Below, one piece after another: positions 43,315 through 51,974 of a DNA stretch of 64,000 bases. How positions within the stretch are numbered: the first letter of the stretch is position 1; each line of letters opens with the position of its first letter. The notes under the pieces were generated by a model. It did no database searches, was not told the origin of the DNA, and was given only the letters and a program-made list of their open reading frames with translations. Location of the stretch: contig CAZELU010000001.1 in the NCBI GenBank assembly GCA_964513215.1, positions 30,151-94,150 on the forward strand, read 5' to 3'. The translations under genes were made by a program, and so were the position numbers. This DNA is from Casp-actino8 sp964513215. GTDB taxonomy: Bacteria; Actinomycetota; Acidimicrobiia; Acidimicrobiales; Ilumatobacteraceae.

Positions 43315-44565
43315 TCAGCGGTCGGGCCGGTAGTCGAACGAAAATGCGCCGATCCAGACCACGTCGCCGTCACGGGCTCCGGCTCGCGCCAGCAAGCGCG
43401 GCACACCCAACTTCTTCAGACGTTCTTCGATGTAGTCGAGGGCCTCGGGAGTGGTGACGTCGTTCAGATGAACCGCGCGCTCGACCTTGCGTCCGTGCAC
43501 GCGGTACTCGCGCTCGGCCACCCGCTCGATCCAGGCCCCGTCGGAGTCGGGCCGCAGGATCACCCGCGATTCGGACAGCGGTTCTTCTTGACGGGCCTCG
43601 TGCACGAGCGAAGCGAGTCGGCCCACCAGTTCGCGCACGCCCTGGTTGGTGACGGCCGAGATGGTCGGATGGTTCCAGGCCGACACCAGAGCCGGATCGG
43701 CCGAGTCGGTCTTGGTCCCGACGACGACGCGGGGACGTTCGAGCAGTTCCGGGTCGTACTTCTCGAGTTCGTGAAGCAGCGTGTCGAGTTGAGCCTCGGG
43801 TGACGTGTCGTCGACCGGTGCCAGGTCGACCAGAACGCACAGCACTCGTGCCCGTTCGACGTGACGCAGGAAGCGATGTCCGAGTCCCTTGCCTTCGGCG
43901 GCCCCTTCGATGAGTCCGGGAATGTCGGCCACCACGAAGTCGGTGTCGTCGTCGATGCGCACCACACCCAGATGCGGTTCGAGTGTCGTGAACGGATACG
44001 CCGCGATCTTCGGACGAGCCGCCGACACCACCGAGATGAGCGTGCTCTTGCCGGCATTGGGAAACCCGACCAGCGCCACGTCGGCCATCAGTTTGAGTTC
44101 GAGTTTGAGCCACCGCTCTTCACCGTGTTCGCCCTGTTCGGCGAAACTCGGCGCCCGTCGGCGGTTGGTGAGGAATCGAGCGTTGCCGCGCCCACCGCGA
44201 CCACCGTGGGCGGCCAGCCAGCGATCGCCGTGGTTCTGCAGGTCGGCCAGAACTTCTCCGGAGTACATGTCACGCACCACGGTTCCTTCCGGAACCTTCA
44301 CGTCGAGACTCTCTCCGCGGCGCCCGTGAAGATCTTTGCCCTTGCCGTGCACGCCGTTGCCGGCGATTCGGTGCGGGTGATCGCGAAAAGCCAACAACGA
44401 CGCCACGTTGCGGTCGGCCACCAGCCAGACGTCGCCGCCCTTGCCGCCGTCGCCACCATTGGGTCCACCCATGGCAACAGGACCTTCACGGCGGAACGAC
44501 ACGCATCCGGCTCCCCCGTCGCCGGCGCGCACGTTCAACTGGCACTCGTCGACGAACTGGCTCAT
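43315..44565 (-). CDS. obg: GTPase Obg (CgtA)
   Basis: Ribosome-assembly and stress GTPase of 416 residues. The glycine-rich OBG fold begins FVDECQLNVRAGDGGAGCVSFRREG with GGPNGGDGGKGG; the G domain has GFPNAGKSTL, DIPGLIEGA and GTKTD; the actinobacterial OCT domain closes the protein. Start ATG 44565 with TAGGTT nine bases upstream, no ribosome binding site. Confidence 0.96.
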   Translation of the reverse strand: MSQFVDECQLNVRAGDGGAGCVSFRREGPVAMGGPNGGDGGKGGDVWLVADRNVASLLAFRDHPHRIAGNGVHGKGKDLHGRRGESLDVKVPEGTVVRDMYSGEVLADLQNHGDRWLAAHGGRGGRGNARFLTNRRRAPSFAEQGEHGEERWLKLELKLMADVALVGFPNAGKSTLISVVSAARPKIAAYPFTTLEPHLGVVRIDDDTDFVVADIPGLIEGAAEGKGLGHRFLRHVERARVLCVLVDLAPVDDTSPEAQLDTLLHELEKYDPELLERPRVVVGTKTDSADPALVSAWNHPTISAVTNQGVRELVGRLASLVHEARQEEPLSESRVILRPDSDGAWIERVAEREYRVHGRKVERAVHLNDVTTPEALDYIEERLKKLGVPRLLARAGARDGDVVWIGAFSFDYRPDR

Positions 44566-44574
44566 GATGCGATC

Positions 44575-44603
44575 AACCTACTGCCACACCCCCGTCGTAG
44601 CCT
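44575..44603. promoter_or_regulatory. divergent -10 boxes of obg and dgt
   Basis: TAGGTT (minus, 44580-44575) lies nine bases before the obg ATG; TAGCCT (plus, 44598-44603) lies seven bases before the dgt GTG. Only 45 bases separate the two start codons. Confidence 0.55.
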
Positions 44604-44610
44604 GACGATC

Positions 44611-45744
44611 GTGAACGAGTCACCGGTCGATCCCGACATCGCCGAACGGGCCGAACGCTGGGCCAGCACCATGGCCGGTACTCGCGACGACGCCATCACA
44701 CTCGCTCACGCCGATTCGTGGGCCGGAACCGGTGAGGTCGGCCTCGTCGAACGCGCCGCACGCGAAGACCAACTCGACCGGACCATGGCCCGCTTGGCCA
44801 CCCGGTCGGTCGGTGCCGGCCAACGCGCAGTCGACGAAGATCCCGATCCGTTCCGTACCTGTTTCGAACGCGACCGCGATCGCATTCTCCATGCCACGTC
44901 GTTTCGTCGTCTGGCCGGCAAGACCCAAGTCTTCGTGTTCCCCGACGACCATCAGCGCACGCGACTCACACACGCGCTCGAGGTGGCCCAAGTGGCCGTG
45001 TCGGTGGCCCGGCCGCTCGGCCTCAACGTCGCACTCACCGAAGCCATCGCCCTCGGCCACGACTGCGGTCACGGTCCGGGCGGCCACGCGAGCGAAGACG
45101 CGTTGTCGCCGTTCGTTCCCGGCGGATTCGATCACGCTCAATGGGGAGCCGACGTCACGCTCGTTCCGCTGAATCTGTGTGCCCAAACGCTCGATGGCAT
45201 CCGCAACCACTCCTGGAGTCGCCCAGCCCCGTCCACACCCGAAGGTGAAGTGGTCAGCTGGGCCGATCGCATCGCCTACGTGTGCCACGACTTCGAAGAC
45301 GCGGTGGCGGCTGGCATCGTCTCGGCCGAGAATCTTCCACCGTTGGTTCGGGCACGCTGCGGCGACACGCGTCAGAAGCAACTCAGCGCGTTCATTCGTT
45401 CCATGATCGCGGCCGCTGCCCACACCGGTCGAGTGGGTATGGAACCCGAGGTTGCCGAAGCCCTCGCGCAGTTCCGCAAGTTCAACTACGAGAACATCTA
45501 TCTGCGTCCGGCCAGCCGGGCCCAGGCCCAATCGGTGATCGATCTGCTCCGGGCGTTGGTCGAGCATTACGCGGCGCACCCCGGACTCCTGCCCGATCAT
45601 CGTCAGGCACCGTCCGGTTCCGACGAGGCGCTGTCAGCGGCCGTGGCCTACGTGGCCGGAATGACCGATCGGTACGCGTGCCGACAAGGAGTCGCGCTGC
45701 TCGACTGGCCGCTGCACAAACTGCCGCGCGGCATCGACATCTAG
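44611..45744 (+). CDS. dgt: deoxyguanosinetriphosphate triphosphohydrolase-like protein
   Basis: HD-domain dNTPase of 377 residues: FRRLAGKTQVF, TRLTHALEVAQVA (first His), ALGHDCGHGPGGH (HD pair and following), SWADRIAYVCHDFEDA (last Asp). Cuts dGTP or other dNTPs to nucleoside and triphosphate, keeping nucleotide pools in range. GTG start seven bases after TAGCCT. It interrupts the usual rplU-rpmA-obg run on the other strand and ends 13 bases from rpmA. Confidence 0.9.
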   Translation: MNESPVDPDIAERAERWASTMAGTRDDAITLAHADSWAGTGEVGLVERAAREDQLDRTMARLATRSVGAGQRAVDEDPDPFRTCFERDRDRILHATSFRRLAGKTQVFVFPDDHQRTRLTHALEVAQVAVSVARPLGLNVALTEAIALGHDCGHGPGGHASEDALSPFVPGGFDHAQWGADVTLVPLNLCAQTLDGIRNHSWSRPAPSTPEGEVVSWADRIAYVCHDFEDAVAAGIVSAENLPPLVRARCGDTRQKQLSAFIRSMIAAAAHTGRVGMEPEVAEALAQFRKFNYENIYLRPASRAQAQSVIDLLRALVEHYAAHPGLLPDHRQAPSGSDEALSAAVAYVAGMTDRYACRQGVALLDWPLHKLPRGIDI

Positions 45745-45757
45745 TCGCGTTCGGCGA

Positions 45758-46012
45758 TTACTCAGCCGGAACGACGTCGACGACACGGCGTCCGCGCCGT
45801 TCGCCGAACTTCACCGCACCATCGACGAGTGCGAACAACGTGTCGTCGCCACCGCGACCCACGTTCTTGCCCGGGTGGAACTTGGTGCCACGCTGACGAA
45901 CCACGATGGTTCCGGCCGTGACCTGAGTACCCGCGAACACCTTGATGCCGAGACGCTGCGCGTTGGAGTCGCGCCCGTTACGGGTTGAACCGCCACCTTT
46001 TGTCTTCGACAT
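45758..46012 (-). CDS. rpmA: 50S ribosomal protein L27
   Basis: 84-residue L27: starts MSKTKGGGSTRNGRDSNAQR and has HPGKNVGRGGDDTLFALVDG. Its N-terminal tail reaches the peptidyl-transferase centre. Three bases after rplU. The obg gene that usually follows has been separated by the dgt gene. Confidence 0.97.
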   Translation of the reverse strand: MSKTKGGGSTRNGRDSNAQRLGIKVFAGTQVTAGTIVVRQRGTKFHPGKNVGRGGDDTLFALVDGAVKFGERRGRRVVDVVPAE

Positions 46013-46015
46013 GGC

Positions 46016-46327
46016 TCAGCCTTTCGCGATCGCCGTGATCTCGACGACCTGATAGCGCTGACGGTGTCCGTACCGACGACGCTGGTTGGTGCGACGCTTG
46101 TACGTGAAGCCGTCGATCTTGGGACCCTGGGCGGTGCCGACCACACGGCCCGACACCTTGGCGCCGGCGAGTTGATCGGGCGTGGCGAGGACCTTGTCGC
46201 CGTCGACCACGAGCACAGGGGTGAAGTCGACTGCGGCGCCCTGTTCGACGCCCAGCAGTTCGACATGCACCTGCTGGCCTTGGGCCACACGGACCTGCTT
46301 GCCTCCGGTTGCGATGACTGCGTACAT
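46016..46327 (-). CDS. rplU: 50S ribosomal protein L21
   Basis: 103-residue L21: MYAVIATGGKQVRVAQGQQV, LVVDGDKVLATPDQLAG and FTYKRRTNQRRRYGHRQRY. The start ATG 46327 is chosen because L21 begins MYAVI; the open frame before it is noise. It is the first gene of rplU-rpmA with its own promoter 12-40 bases upstream. Confidence 0.97.
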   Translation of the reverse strand: MYAVIATGGKQVRVAQGQQVHVELLGVEQGAAVDFTPVLVVDGDKVLATPDQLAGAKVSGRVVGTAQGPKIDGFTYKRRTNQRRRYGHRQRYQVVEITAIAKG

Positions 46328-46338
46328 AGCGACTGTCG

Positions 46339-46367
46339 ACTCTACCTGGGCCGATGGGGGGTCACAA
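46339..46367 (-). promoter_or_regulatory. promoter of rplU-rpmA
   Basis: Minus-strand TTGTGA (46367-46362), a 17-base spacer and TAGAGT (46344-46339). The start ATG is eleven bases past the -10, so the leader is about five bases. It is the best -35/-10 pair in the window after the mraZ one. Confidence 0.6.
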
Positions 46368-46371
46368 CAAG

Positions 46372-48135
46372 TCAGACCAGTAGATCGTGGTCGACCACGA
46401 CGCCTCGACCGGCGCAGATCTCGCACGGGTCGGCGAAGGCCGTGAGCAGGCCTTCTCCGATGCGCTTGCGGGTCATCTCCACCAATCCGAGCTCGGAGAT
46501 TTCGAAGACCTGGGTCCGGGTCTTGTCGCGAGACAGGGCCGAACGGAAGGCATCCACCACCTTCTTGCGGTTCTCCTTGATCTCCATGTCGATGAAGTCG
46601 ATCACGATGATTCCGCCGATGTCGCGCAGACGCAGCTGGTGAGCGATCTCCTCGGCCGCCTCCAGGTTGTTCTGGAACACGGTCGCCTCGAGATTTGACG
46701 TGCCGACGTTGCGGCCGGTGTTCACGTCGATCACGGTGAGGGCCTCGGTGTGCTCGATGATCAGCGACCCGCCCGATGGCAACCACACCTTGCGATCGAG
46801 CGCCTTGTGCACCTGCTCGTGCACGTGGTGGCGTTCGAAGATCGGAAGACCCGACTCGTTGGGGTCGTAGTACTCGATGCGATCGGCGAGCTCGGGATTG
46901 AACGCCTCGACGTACGAGCGAAGATCTTCGTACAGCTGGCGATCGTCGATGGCGACTCCGCGGTACTCGGCGTTGAACTCCTCGCGGATCACGCGCACCG
47001 CGAGCGGTGGCTCGCGATACAGCAAGGTGGGCCCCGTGGCCTTGCGGGCCGCTTCCTCGATCTTGTTCCACTGATCGACCAAGCGAGTCATGTCAGCGCG
47101 CAATTCGTGCTCGGTGGCCGACTCGGCGGCGGTCCGGACGATCAAGCCGTGCTCGGCCGGCTTCACACGATCGAGAATGTTGCGCAGACGCTTGCGCTCG
47201 TCGTCGGGTAGCCGCTTGGAGATGCCGTACGTCTTGGAGTTGGGAATGAGGACCACGAACCGTCCCGGCAGCGACACCTCCTGGGTGAGGCGAGCACCCT
47301 TGACACCGATGGGGTTCTTGGTGACCTGACAGACGATCAACTGCTTGGCCCGCAGGATCTGCTCGATGCGCGGCTGACTGTCGACGATGTCTTCGGAGTC
47401 GTACTGCACGTCGCCCCGGTACAGCACCGCGTTCTTGGGTGTCGCGATGTCGACGAAGGCCGCTTCCATCCCGGGCAGCACGTTCTGGACCTTGCCCACG
47501 TAGATGTTGCCGTGGATCTGCGAAATGTCGTCGGCCGGCCGGCTCACGTAATGCTCGATGAGGCTTCGACCCTCGAGAACGGCGACCTGAGTGAGGTGCG
47601 GGCGCACCTGAACGCACATGAAGTAGCGCCCGACGGGACGTCCGTTGCGCTCACGTCCGCGACGACGTTCTTGCACGTCGACATCGGAAGCCGGACCGCG
47701 ACCTTCACCCCGTGAGCGGTCGCCACCCCGACCACCGCCGCTTCCGCGACGGCGCTTCTTCTTGGCCCCCTGGCCAGCATTCGTCGATGCACCGCTCGAA
47801 TCGGCGCGCGCCCCGTCGGGTGTCTTGCCGGCGCGCTGGCCGCCCGGCATGGTGACCGATGGTTTCGGAGCCGGCCGAGTGTCGCCGATCTTCGGACGCT
47901 GAACGACCGCCGCCGCGCCGGCTTCCGGACTCGGGCGGCCTTCGGAGATTCGCTCGGGAAGTTCGTCGGGGTTCACCGGCTGTGCGTGACCGGTCGGCGG
48001 TTGGCCCGACGCGTCGGCAGCCGATTCGGGGCGCGGTGACTGCGATCGCGAACGGCCACGGCCTCCACGCGATCCGCGACGGCGCTTCTTCTTGGGGGGT
48101 GTCGACGGGTTATCCGACGGCGATTCGTTGCTCAT
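46372..48135 (-). CDS. rne: ribonuclease E/G family protein with basic N-terminal extension
   Basis: 587-residue RNase E/G. Residues about 1-170 are disordered and rich in Lys/Arg/Gly/Ser with two copies of KKKRRRGS followed by RGG-type text (about 15-27 and 125-137). The S1 and catalytic parts have YVGKVQNVLPGMEAAFVDIA, VTKNPIGVKGARLT, AEHGLIVRTAAE, VIDVNTGRN, and IIVIDFIDM; the catalytic metal Asp residues are there. The Zn-link is CEICAGRG near the end, after which the protein stops with no scaffold tail. It is probably the main mRNA decay and rRNA processing enzyme. AAAGGAA is eight bases before the ATG. Confidence 0.92.
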   Translation of the reverse strand: MSNESPSDNPSTPPKKKRRRGSRGGRGRSRSQSPRPESAADASGQPPTGHAQPVNPDELPERISEGRPSPEAGAAAVVQRPKIGDTRPAPKPSVTMPGGQRAGKTPDGARADSSGASTNAGQGAKKKRRRGSGGGRGGDRSRGEGRGPASDVDVQERRRGRERNGRPVGRYFMCVQVRPHLTQVAVLEGRSLIEHYVSRPADDISQIHGNIYVGKVQNVLPGMEAAFVDIATPKNAVLYRGDVQYDSEDIVDSQPRIEQILRAKQLIVCQVTKNPIGVKGARLTQEVSLPGRFVVLIPNSKTYGISKRLPDDERKRLRNILDRVKPAEHGLIVRTAAESATEHELRADMTRLVDQWNKIEEAARKATGPTLLYREPPLAVRVIREEFNAEYRGVAIDDRQLYEDLRSYVEAFNPELADRIEYYDPNESGLPIFERHHVHEQVHKALDRKVWLPSGGSLIIEHTEALTVIDVNTGRNVGTSNLEATVFQNNLEAAEEIAHQLRLRDIGGIIVIDFIDMEIKENRKKVVDAFRSALSRDKTRTQVFEISELGLVEMTRKRIGEGLLTAFADPCEICAGRGVVVDHDLLV

Positions 48136-48868
48136 GAGGGAGTTCCTTTCGTGCGCGCACCGAGAAGGGCGCGCAGGGAGCGTCAGTGCGCTCGATCCAT
48201 TGATGGGTCCGGATGACCCGTGACATGACGTTCCAGGGCTCGTCGCCCGGGAACAGTGCGTCGACCAATTCGGTGGGCCGCACACCACGTCCGGACGTGG
48301 TGACGACCGCTTCGACGAGTGCCGAGGCGCTCACTTCTGAGCGCCAGTCGGCCGGAAGCACGGACGGATCGAAGTCCGTCCGCAATTCGAAGATGCCCGG
48401 ACGAATGTCGTCGCGACGACGTTCGCCCTTGCGTTCGCGTTCGATCCAGAACTCGGGTGCCGCGACGAGTGCCGCGACTCGCGCCGCGGTGTCTTCGGCA
48501 TCACGATCGATGGCCAACACCCACGTGGTGGCCACGACGTCTTCTTGAATCGACTGCGGTCCGGCGACCCAGGCGCCGGTGACCTCGACACCAGCCGGCA
48601 TCACGGCCGACAGGCGCGGGGCCAGATCGTCGAGTTCGCGCTCGGCCGAGGGAGCCGGGTCGAGCACGACGTCGAGAACTTCGACGAGCGACTCACCAGC
48701 CGTGGGCAACGCGAGACCGAACGACACTTTGGGGCGGGGCGTGAATCCCGCCGACACGGCCACGTCGAGCTTCGCCTTGCGAAAGGCGCGCTCCCAGAGG
48801 TGGGCCATGTCGAGATGTCCGAGGAATCGGATCTTGCCGACCTTCGAATACGCGAGGCGCACTTTCAC
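48110..48868 (-). CDS. TIGR03936 / DUF2344 family protein
   Basis: 252-residue protein starting VRLAYSKVGKIRFLGHLDMAHLWERAFRK with VSAGFTPRPKVSFGLALP and ending RRKEL-like text. The family always sits next to a B12-binding radical SAM protein and may be part of one system. GTG 48868 overlaps the radical SAM stop; the stop lies 26 bases inside the RNase gene. Function unknown; in some bacteria the two are a single fused protein. Confidence 0.88.
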   Translation of the reverse strand: MKVRLAYSKVGKIRFLGHLDMAHLWERAFRKAKLDVAVSAGFTPRPKVSFGLALPTAGESLVEVLDVVLDPAPSAERELDDLAPRLSAVMPAGVEVTGAWVAGPQSIQEDVVATTWVLAIDRDAEDTAARVAALVAAPEFWIERERKGERRRDDIRPGIFELRTDFDPSVLPADWRSEVSASALVEAVVTTSGRGVRPTELVDALFPGDEPWNVMSRVIRTHQWIERTDAPCAPFSVRARKELPHEQRIAVG

Positions 48869-50787
48869 AGGCGCACCACCACCGGTACGTCGCCGCCGCG
48901 CGCGAGATCCTGACCTGTGCCCTGACTTCCTCCGGCCGGCGGAATCGGCGAGGCCACGACGTGCTCGAGTCCGTCGCCGGTGCAGACACCGCAGTCGTAA
49001 CACGGAGTCCAACGGCAATCAGGCAGACCGTGTTCGTCGAGCGATGCGCGCCAGTCGTCCCACAAGAAGTCGCGGTGCAGGCCGGCGCTGAGGTGTTGCC
49101 ACGGCAAGATCTCGTCTTCAGTGCGGTGACGCGTGGTGAACCATTCGACCGGGAGTCCTTCGGCCGCTGCCGCGTCGAGCCAGCGATCGAGATCGAAGAA
49201 TTCGCTCCACTCCTGGAAGGTTCCGCCGTTGCGCCACACACGTTCGATGACTCGACCCACTCGGCGATCACCACGACTGGCCAGACCTTCGGCGAGTGAA
49301 GCCCGCGGGTCGTGCCACTTCACTTGCACACCGCGCGACGCCGCGCCGCGAACGAGGTTGATCTTGCGCTGGAGTTCGTCGACGCCGTTCTGACCGAACC
49401 ACTGGAACGGTGTGTGGGCCTTGGGTACGAAACCGCCCAGGCTCACCGTGACACTCGCGCGCGAGGTGTACTTCTTGCCGATGGCCACACATCCGGCCGC
49501 GAGTTCGGCGATTCCTCGGGTGTCGTCGTCGGTCTCGGTGGGCAATCCGGTCAGGAAGTAAAGCTTCGTGCGTGACCAGCCATTGGCGAAGGCCGACTCG
49601 ACCGCACCGTACAGATCGGCTTCGGTGATGAGCTTGTTGATCACCTTGCGCAGGCGCCACGTCCCGGCTTCGGGTGCGAACGTGAGTCCGCTCCGACGTC
49701 CGCTCGCAACCTTGGCGGCCAATCCCACCGTGAACGCATCGACACGCAATGACGGCAACGACACCGTGGGAGCACCACACGCGGTCGGGTCGGGCACGAT
49801 GGACGATACGACGTCTTCGATTCCGCTGAAGTCGGCAGTGGACAGCGACGTGAGCGAAACCTCGTTGTATCCGGTGCGCTCGAGCCCGCGGGTGATCATT
49901 GTGCGCACCTGTTCGGCAGGCCGTTCGCGAACAGGGCGCGTGATCATGCCGGCCTGGCAGAAGCGGCACCCGCGCGTGCACCCGCGGAACACTTCGACGG
50001 CCAGGCGGTCGTGCACCACTTCGGTGAGTGGCGCCAGCGGACGGCGCGGATAGTCCCACTGCGCCAGGTCGGAGATGGTGCGCTTGGTGACGGTCGCGGG
50101 CACATCGGCGAACCGAGGGGTGATGGAGACGGTCCGCTCCCCCTCGTACACCACGTCGTACAGACTCGGCACGTAGACGCCCGGGATGCGAGCGAGCTCG
50201 CGCCACAGACCTTCACGCGACGTACGACCCGACGCTTTCCAGTCACGCACGACTTCGTTGATCTCGCCGACGACCTCTTCGCCTTCGCCCAGCACGGCAG
50301 CGTCGATGAAATCGGCCAGCGGCTCAGGGTTGAAGGCGGCATGACCGCCGACGACGACCACCGGATCGGACGGTTCGCGGCGCGCGGTGTGCACCGGAAT
50401 CCCCCCGAGGTCGAGCATGTTGAGCACGTTCGTGTACACGAGCTCGGCCGAGAGATTGAACGCGATCACGTCGAAGTCCCCGGCCGCGCGATGCGCGTCG
50501 ACCGAGAAGAGCGGAATTCCACGCTCGCGCATCAGGGCTTCGAGGTCGACCCACGGCGCGTACGTACGCTCGGCGACGGCGTCGGGGCGCTCATTCAGGA
50601 TCTCGTACAGGATCTGCAGCCCTTGATTGGGCAGGCCGACCTCGTACACATCGGGATACGCGAGCAGCCAGGCGACTTTGCCCTGACCGTGACGCGGCTC
50701 GATGGCCCCGTCCTCGCACCCGATGTAGCGGGCTGGTTTGCGCACCCTCGCCAGCAACGGTTCGACCCGCGACCAGAGGGAAGTCAT
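48865..50787 (-). CDS. TIGR03960 radical SAM protein with B12-binding N-terminus
   Basis: 640-residue protein: an N-terminal part with GLPNQGLQILYEIL and GGHAAFNPEPLADFIDAAVLGEGEE (Rossmann/B12-binding-like), a radical SAM core with CTRGCRFCQAG (C270, C274, C277) and FAPEAGTWRLR, and a C-terminal CYDCGVCTGDG. Reaction unknown; tRNA or wall roles are both guesses. ATG 50787 is seven bases after TAGGAT, so it is the first gene of a unit with the DUF2344, RNase and rplU-rpmA genes downstream. Confidence 0.9.
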   Translation of the reverse strand: MTSLWSRVEPLLARVRKPARYIGCEDGAIEPRHGQGKVAWLLAYPDVYEVGLPNQGLQILYEILNERPDAVAERTYAPWVDLEALMRERGIPLFSVDAHRAAGDFDVIAFNLSAELVYTNVLNMLDLGGIPVHTARREPSDPVVVVGGHAAFNPEPLADFIDAAVLGEGEEVVGEINEVVRDWKASGRTSREGLWRELARIPGVYVPSLYDVVYEGERTVSITPRFADVPATVTKRTISDLAQWDYPRRPLAPLTEVVHDRLAVEVFRGCTRGCRFCQAGMITRPVRERPAEQVRTMITRGLERTGYNEVSLTSLSTADFSGIEDVVSSIVPDPTACGAPTVSLPSLRVDAFTVGLAAKVASGRRSGLTFAPEAGTWRLRKVINKLITEADLYGAVESAFANGWSRTKLYFLTGLPTETDDDTRGIAELAAGCVAIGKKYTSRASVTVSLGGFVPKAHTPFQWFGQNGVDELQRKINLVRGAASRGVQVKWHDPRASLAEGLASRGDRRVGRVIERVWRNGGTFQEWSEFFDLDRWLDAAAAEGLPVEWFTTRHRTEDEILPWQHLSAGLHRDFLWDDWRASLDEHGLPDCRWTPCYDCGVCTGDGLEHVVASPIPPAGGSQGTGQDLARGGDVPVVVRL

Positions 50788-50794
50788 TTCTGCG

Positions 50795-50800
50795 ATCCTA
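50795..50800 (-). promoter_or_regulatory. -10 box TAGGAT of the radical SAM unit
   Basis: TAGGAT is seven bases before ATG 50787 in the 23-base gap after rodA, consistent with a leaderless transcript. Confidence 0.6.
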
Positions 50801-50810
50801 CCCAGGGGTC

Positions 50811-51974
50811 TCAGCGCATTCGGCGCATATGGACGCTCTCGACCAGGCCGACGAGGATCGCGAACGCGACCAAGGACGAACCGCCGTACGAGAGGAACGG
50901 AAGGGGAACTCCGGTGACCGGCATGATTCCCATGGTCATGCCGATGTTCTGGAACACGTGCCACATCACGATTCCGAACACGCCCGCGCAGATGTAGCTG
51001 CCGAATGCGTCCTTGCTCAGATGGGCCACTCGCCAGATACGGAAGAGGAGAAGGCCGAACAACGCGAGGACGATGCCGCCGCCGATCATGCCGAACTGTT
51101 CGGCGATCGCCGAGAAGATGAAGTCGCTCTGCTGGACCGGGATGAACTTGCCGTTGGTGAGCGGCGCGTCGAGATAACCCTTGCCCCACCAACCACCGGT
51201 GGCAACTGCGCGTTTGGCGAAGCGAACCTGGAGAACCAAGTCCTTCAAGCCGTCCTCGGTGGAGTTCTGATTGAGGAAGGCTTCGATGCGACGCAACTGA
51301 TAGCGGTCGACGATGCCCGCCACCACGGCGGCCGCCACCGTGATGACAGTGAGGAACGCGATGAGCGCGAGATAGCGAAGTTTCGCGCCGGCCATGAGCA
51401 GGATCGTGAGGGCCCCGACGATCATCACGAATGCCGAGCCGAGGTCGGGTTGAACGATGATCAGAACGGTCGGAATGCCGACGACGACCAGCCCGCCGAT
51501 GAACCGCGAATAGCTCAGTGATTCTTCGCGGACCTCGGACAAGTACGACGCCAACGCGAGAACAACGGCTGGTTTGGCGAACTCGGCCGGTTGGAACGAC
51601 ACCGGTCCGAAGTCGAACGACAGACGAGCGCCCCCGCGCAACGCACCAGCCGCTAGCACCAACACCAGAGCCACGACCGCGCATCCGTACAGGAAGAAGG
51701 CTCGTTCTCGCAGCAAGGTGTAGTCGAACGACATGACCGCGATCATCACCACCACGGCGACGATCAGGAACAGGACCTGTCGCAGCGTGTACCAGTACGG
51801 ATCGTCGTCGACTTTCCAGAACGTGGCGCTGTAGATGGCGAAGGTGCCGATGATCCCGAGCAAAGCGACCGGCGCGAGAATGAGCCAGTCGATGTTGCGA
51901 CTCGGTTGACCCGGGCTCGAACGGATGTTGCCGAGTCCACCGTCGGGTTTGCGCTGCAGGATGGGCAGGGCCAT
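50811..51974 (-). CDS. rodA: SEDS glycosyltransferase RodA
   Basis: Elongation SEDS polymerase of 387 residues, partner of PBP2. About ten membrane helices. Motifs: FGPVSFQPAEFAKPAVVLALASYL, VQPDLGSAFVM, SDFIFSAIAEQFG, PVTGVPLPFLSYGGSS. ATG 51974 shares a base with the mrdA stop (TGATG). Its place after mreBCD-mrdA separates it from ftsW. Confidence 0.96.
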   Translation of the reverse strand: MALPILQRKPDGGLGNIRSSPGQPSRNIDWLILAPVALLGIIGTFAIYSATFWKVDDDPYWYTLRQVLFLIVAVVVMIAVMSFDYTLLRERAFFLYGCAVVALVLVLAAGALRGGARLSFDFGPVSFQPAEFAKPAVVLALASYLSEVREESLSYSRFIGGLVVVGIPTVLIIVQPDLGSAFVMIVGALTILLMAGAKLRYLALIAFLTVITVAAAVVAGIVDRYQLRRIEAFLNQNSTEDGLKDLVLQVRFAKRAVATGGWWGKGYLDAPLTNGKFIPVQQSDFIFSAIAEQFGMIGGGIVLALFGLLLFRIWRVAHLSKDAFGSYICAGVFGIVMWHVFQNIGMTMGIMPVTGVPLPFLSYGGSSLVAFAILVGLVESVHMRRMR

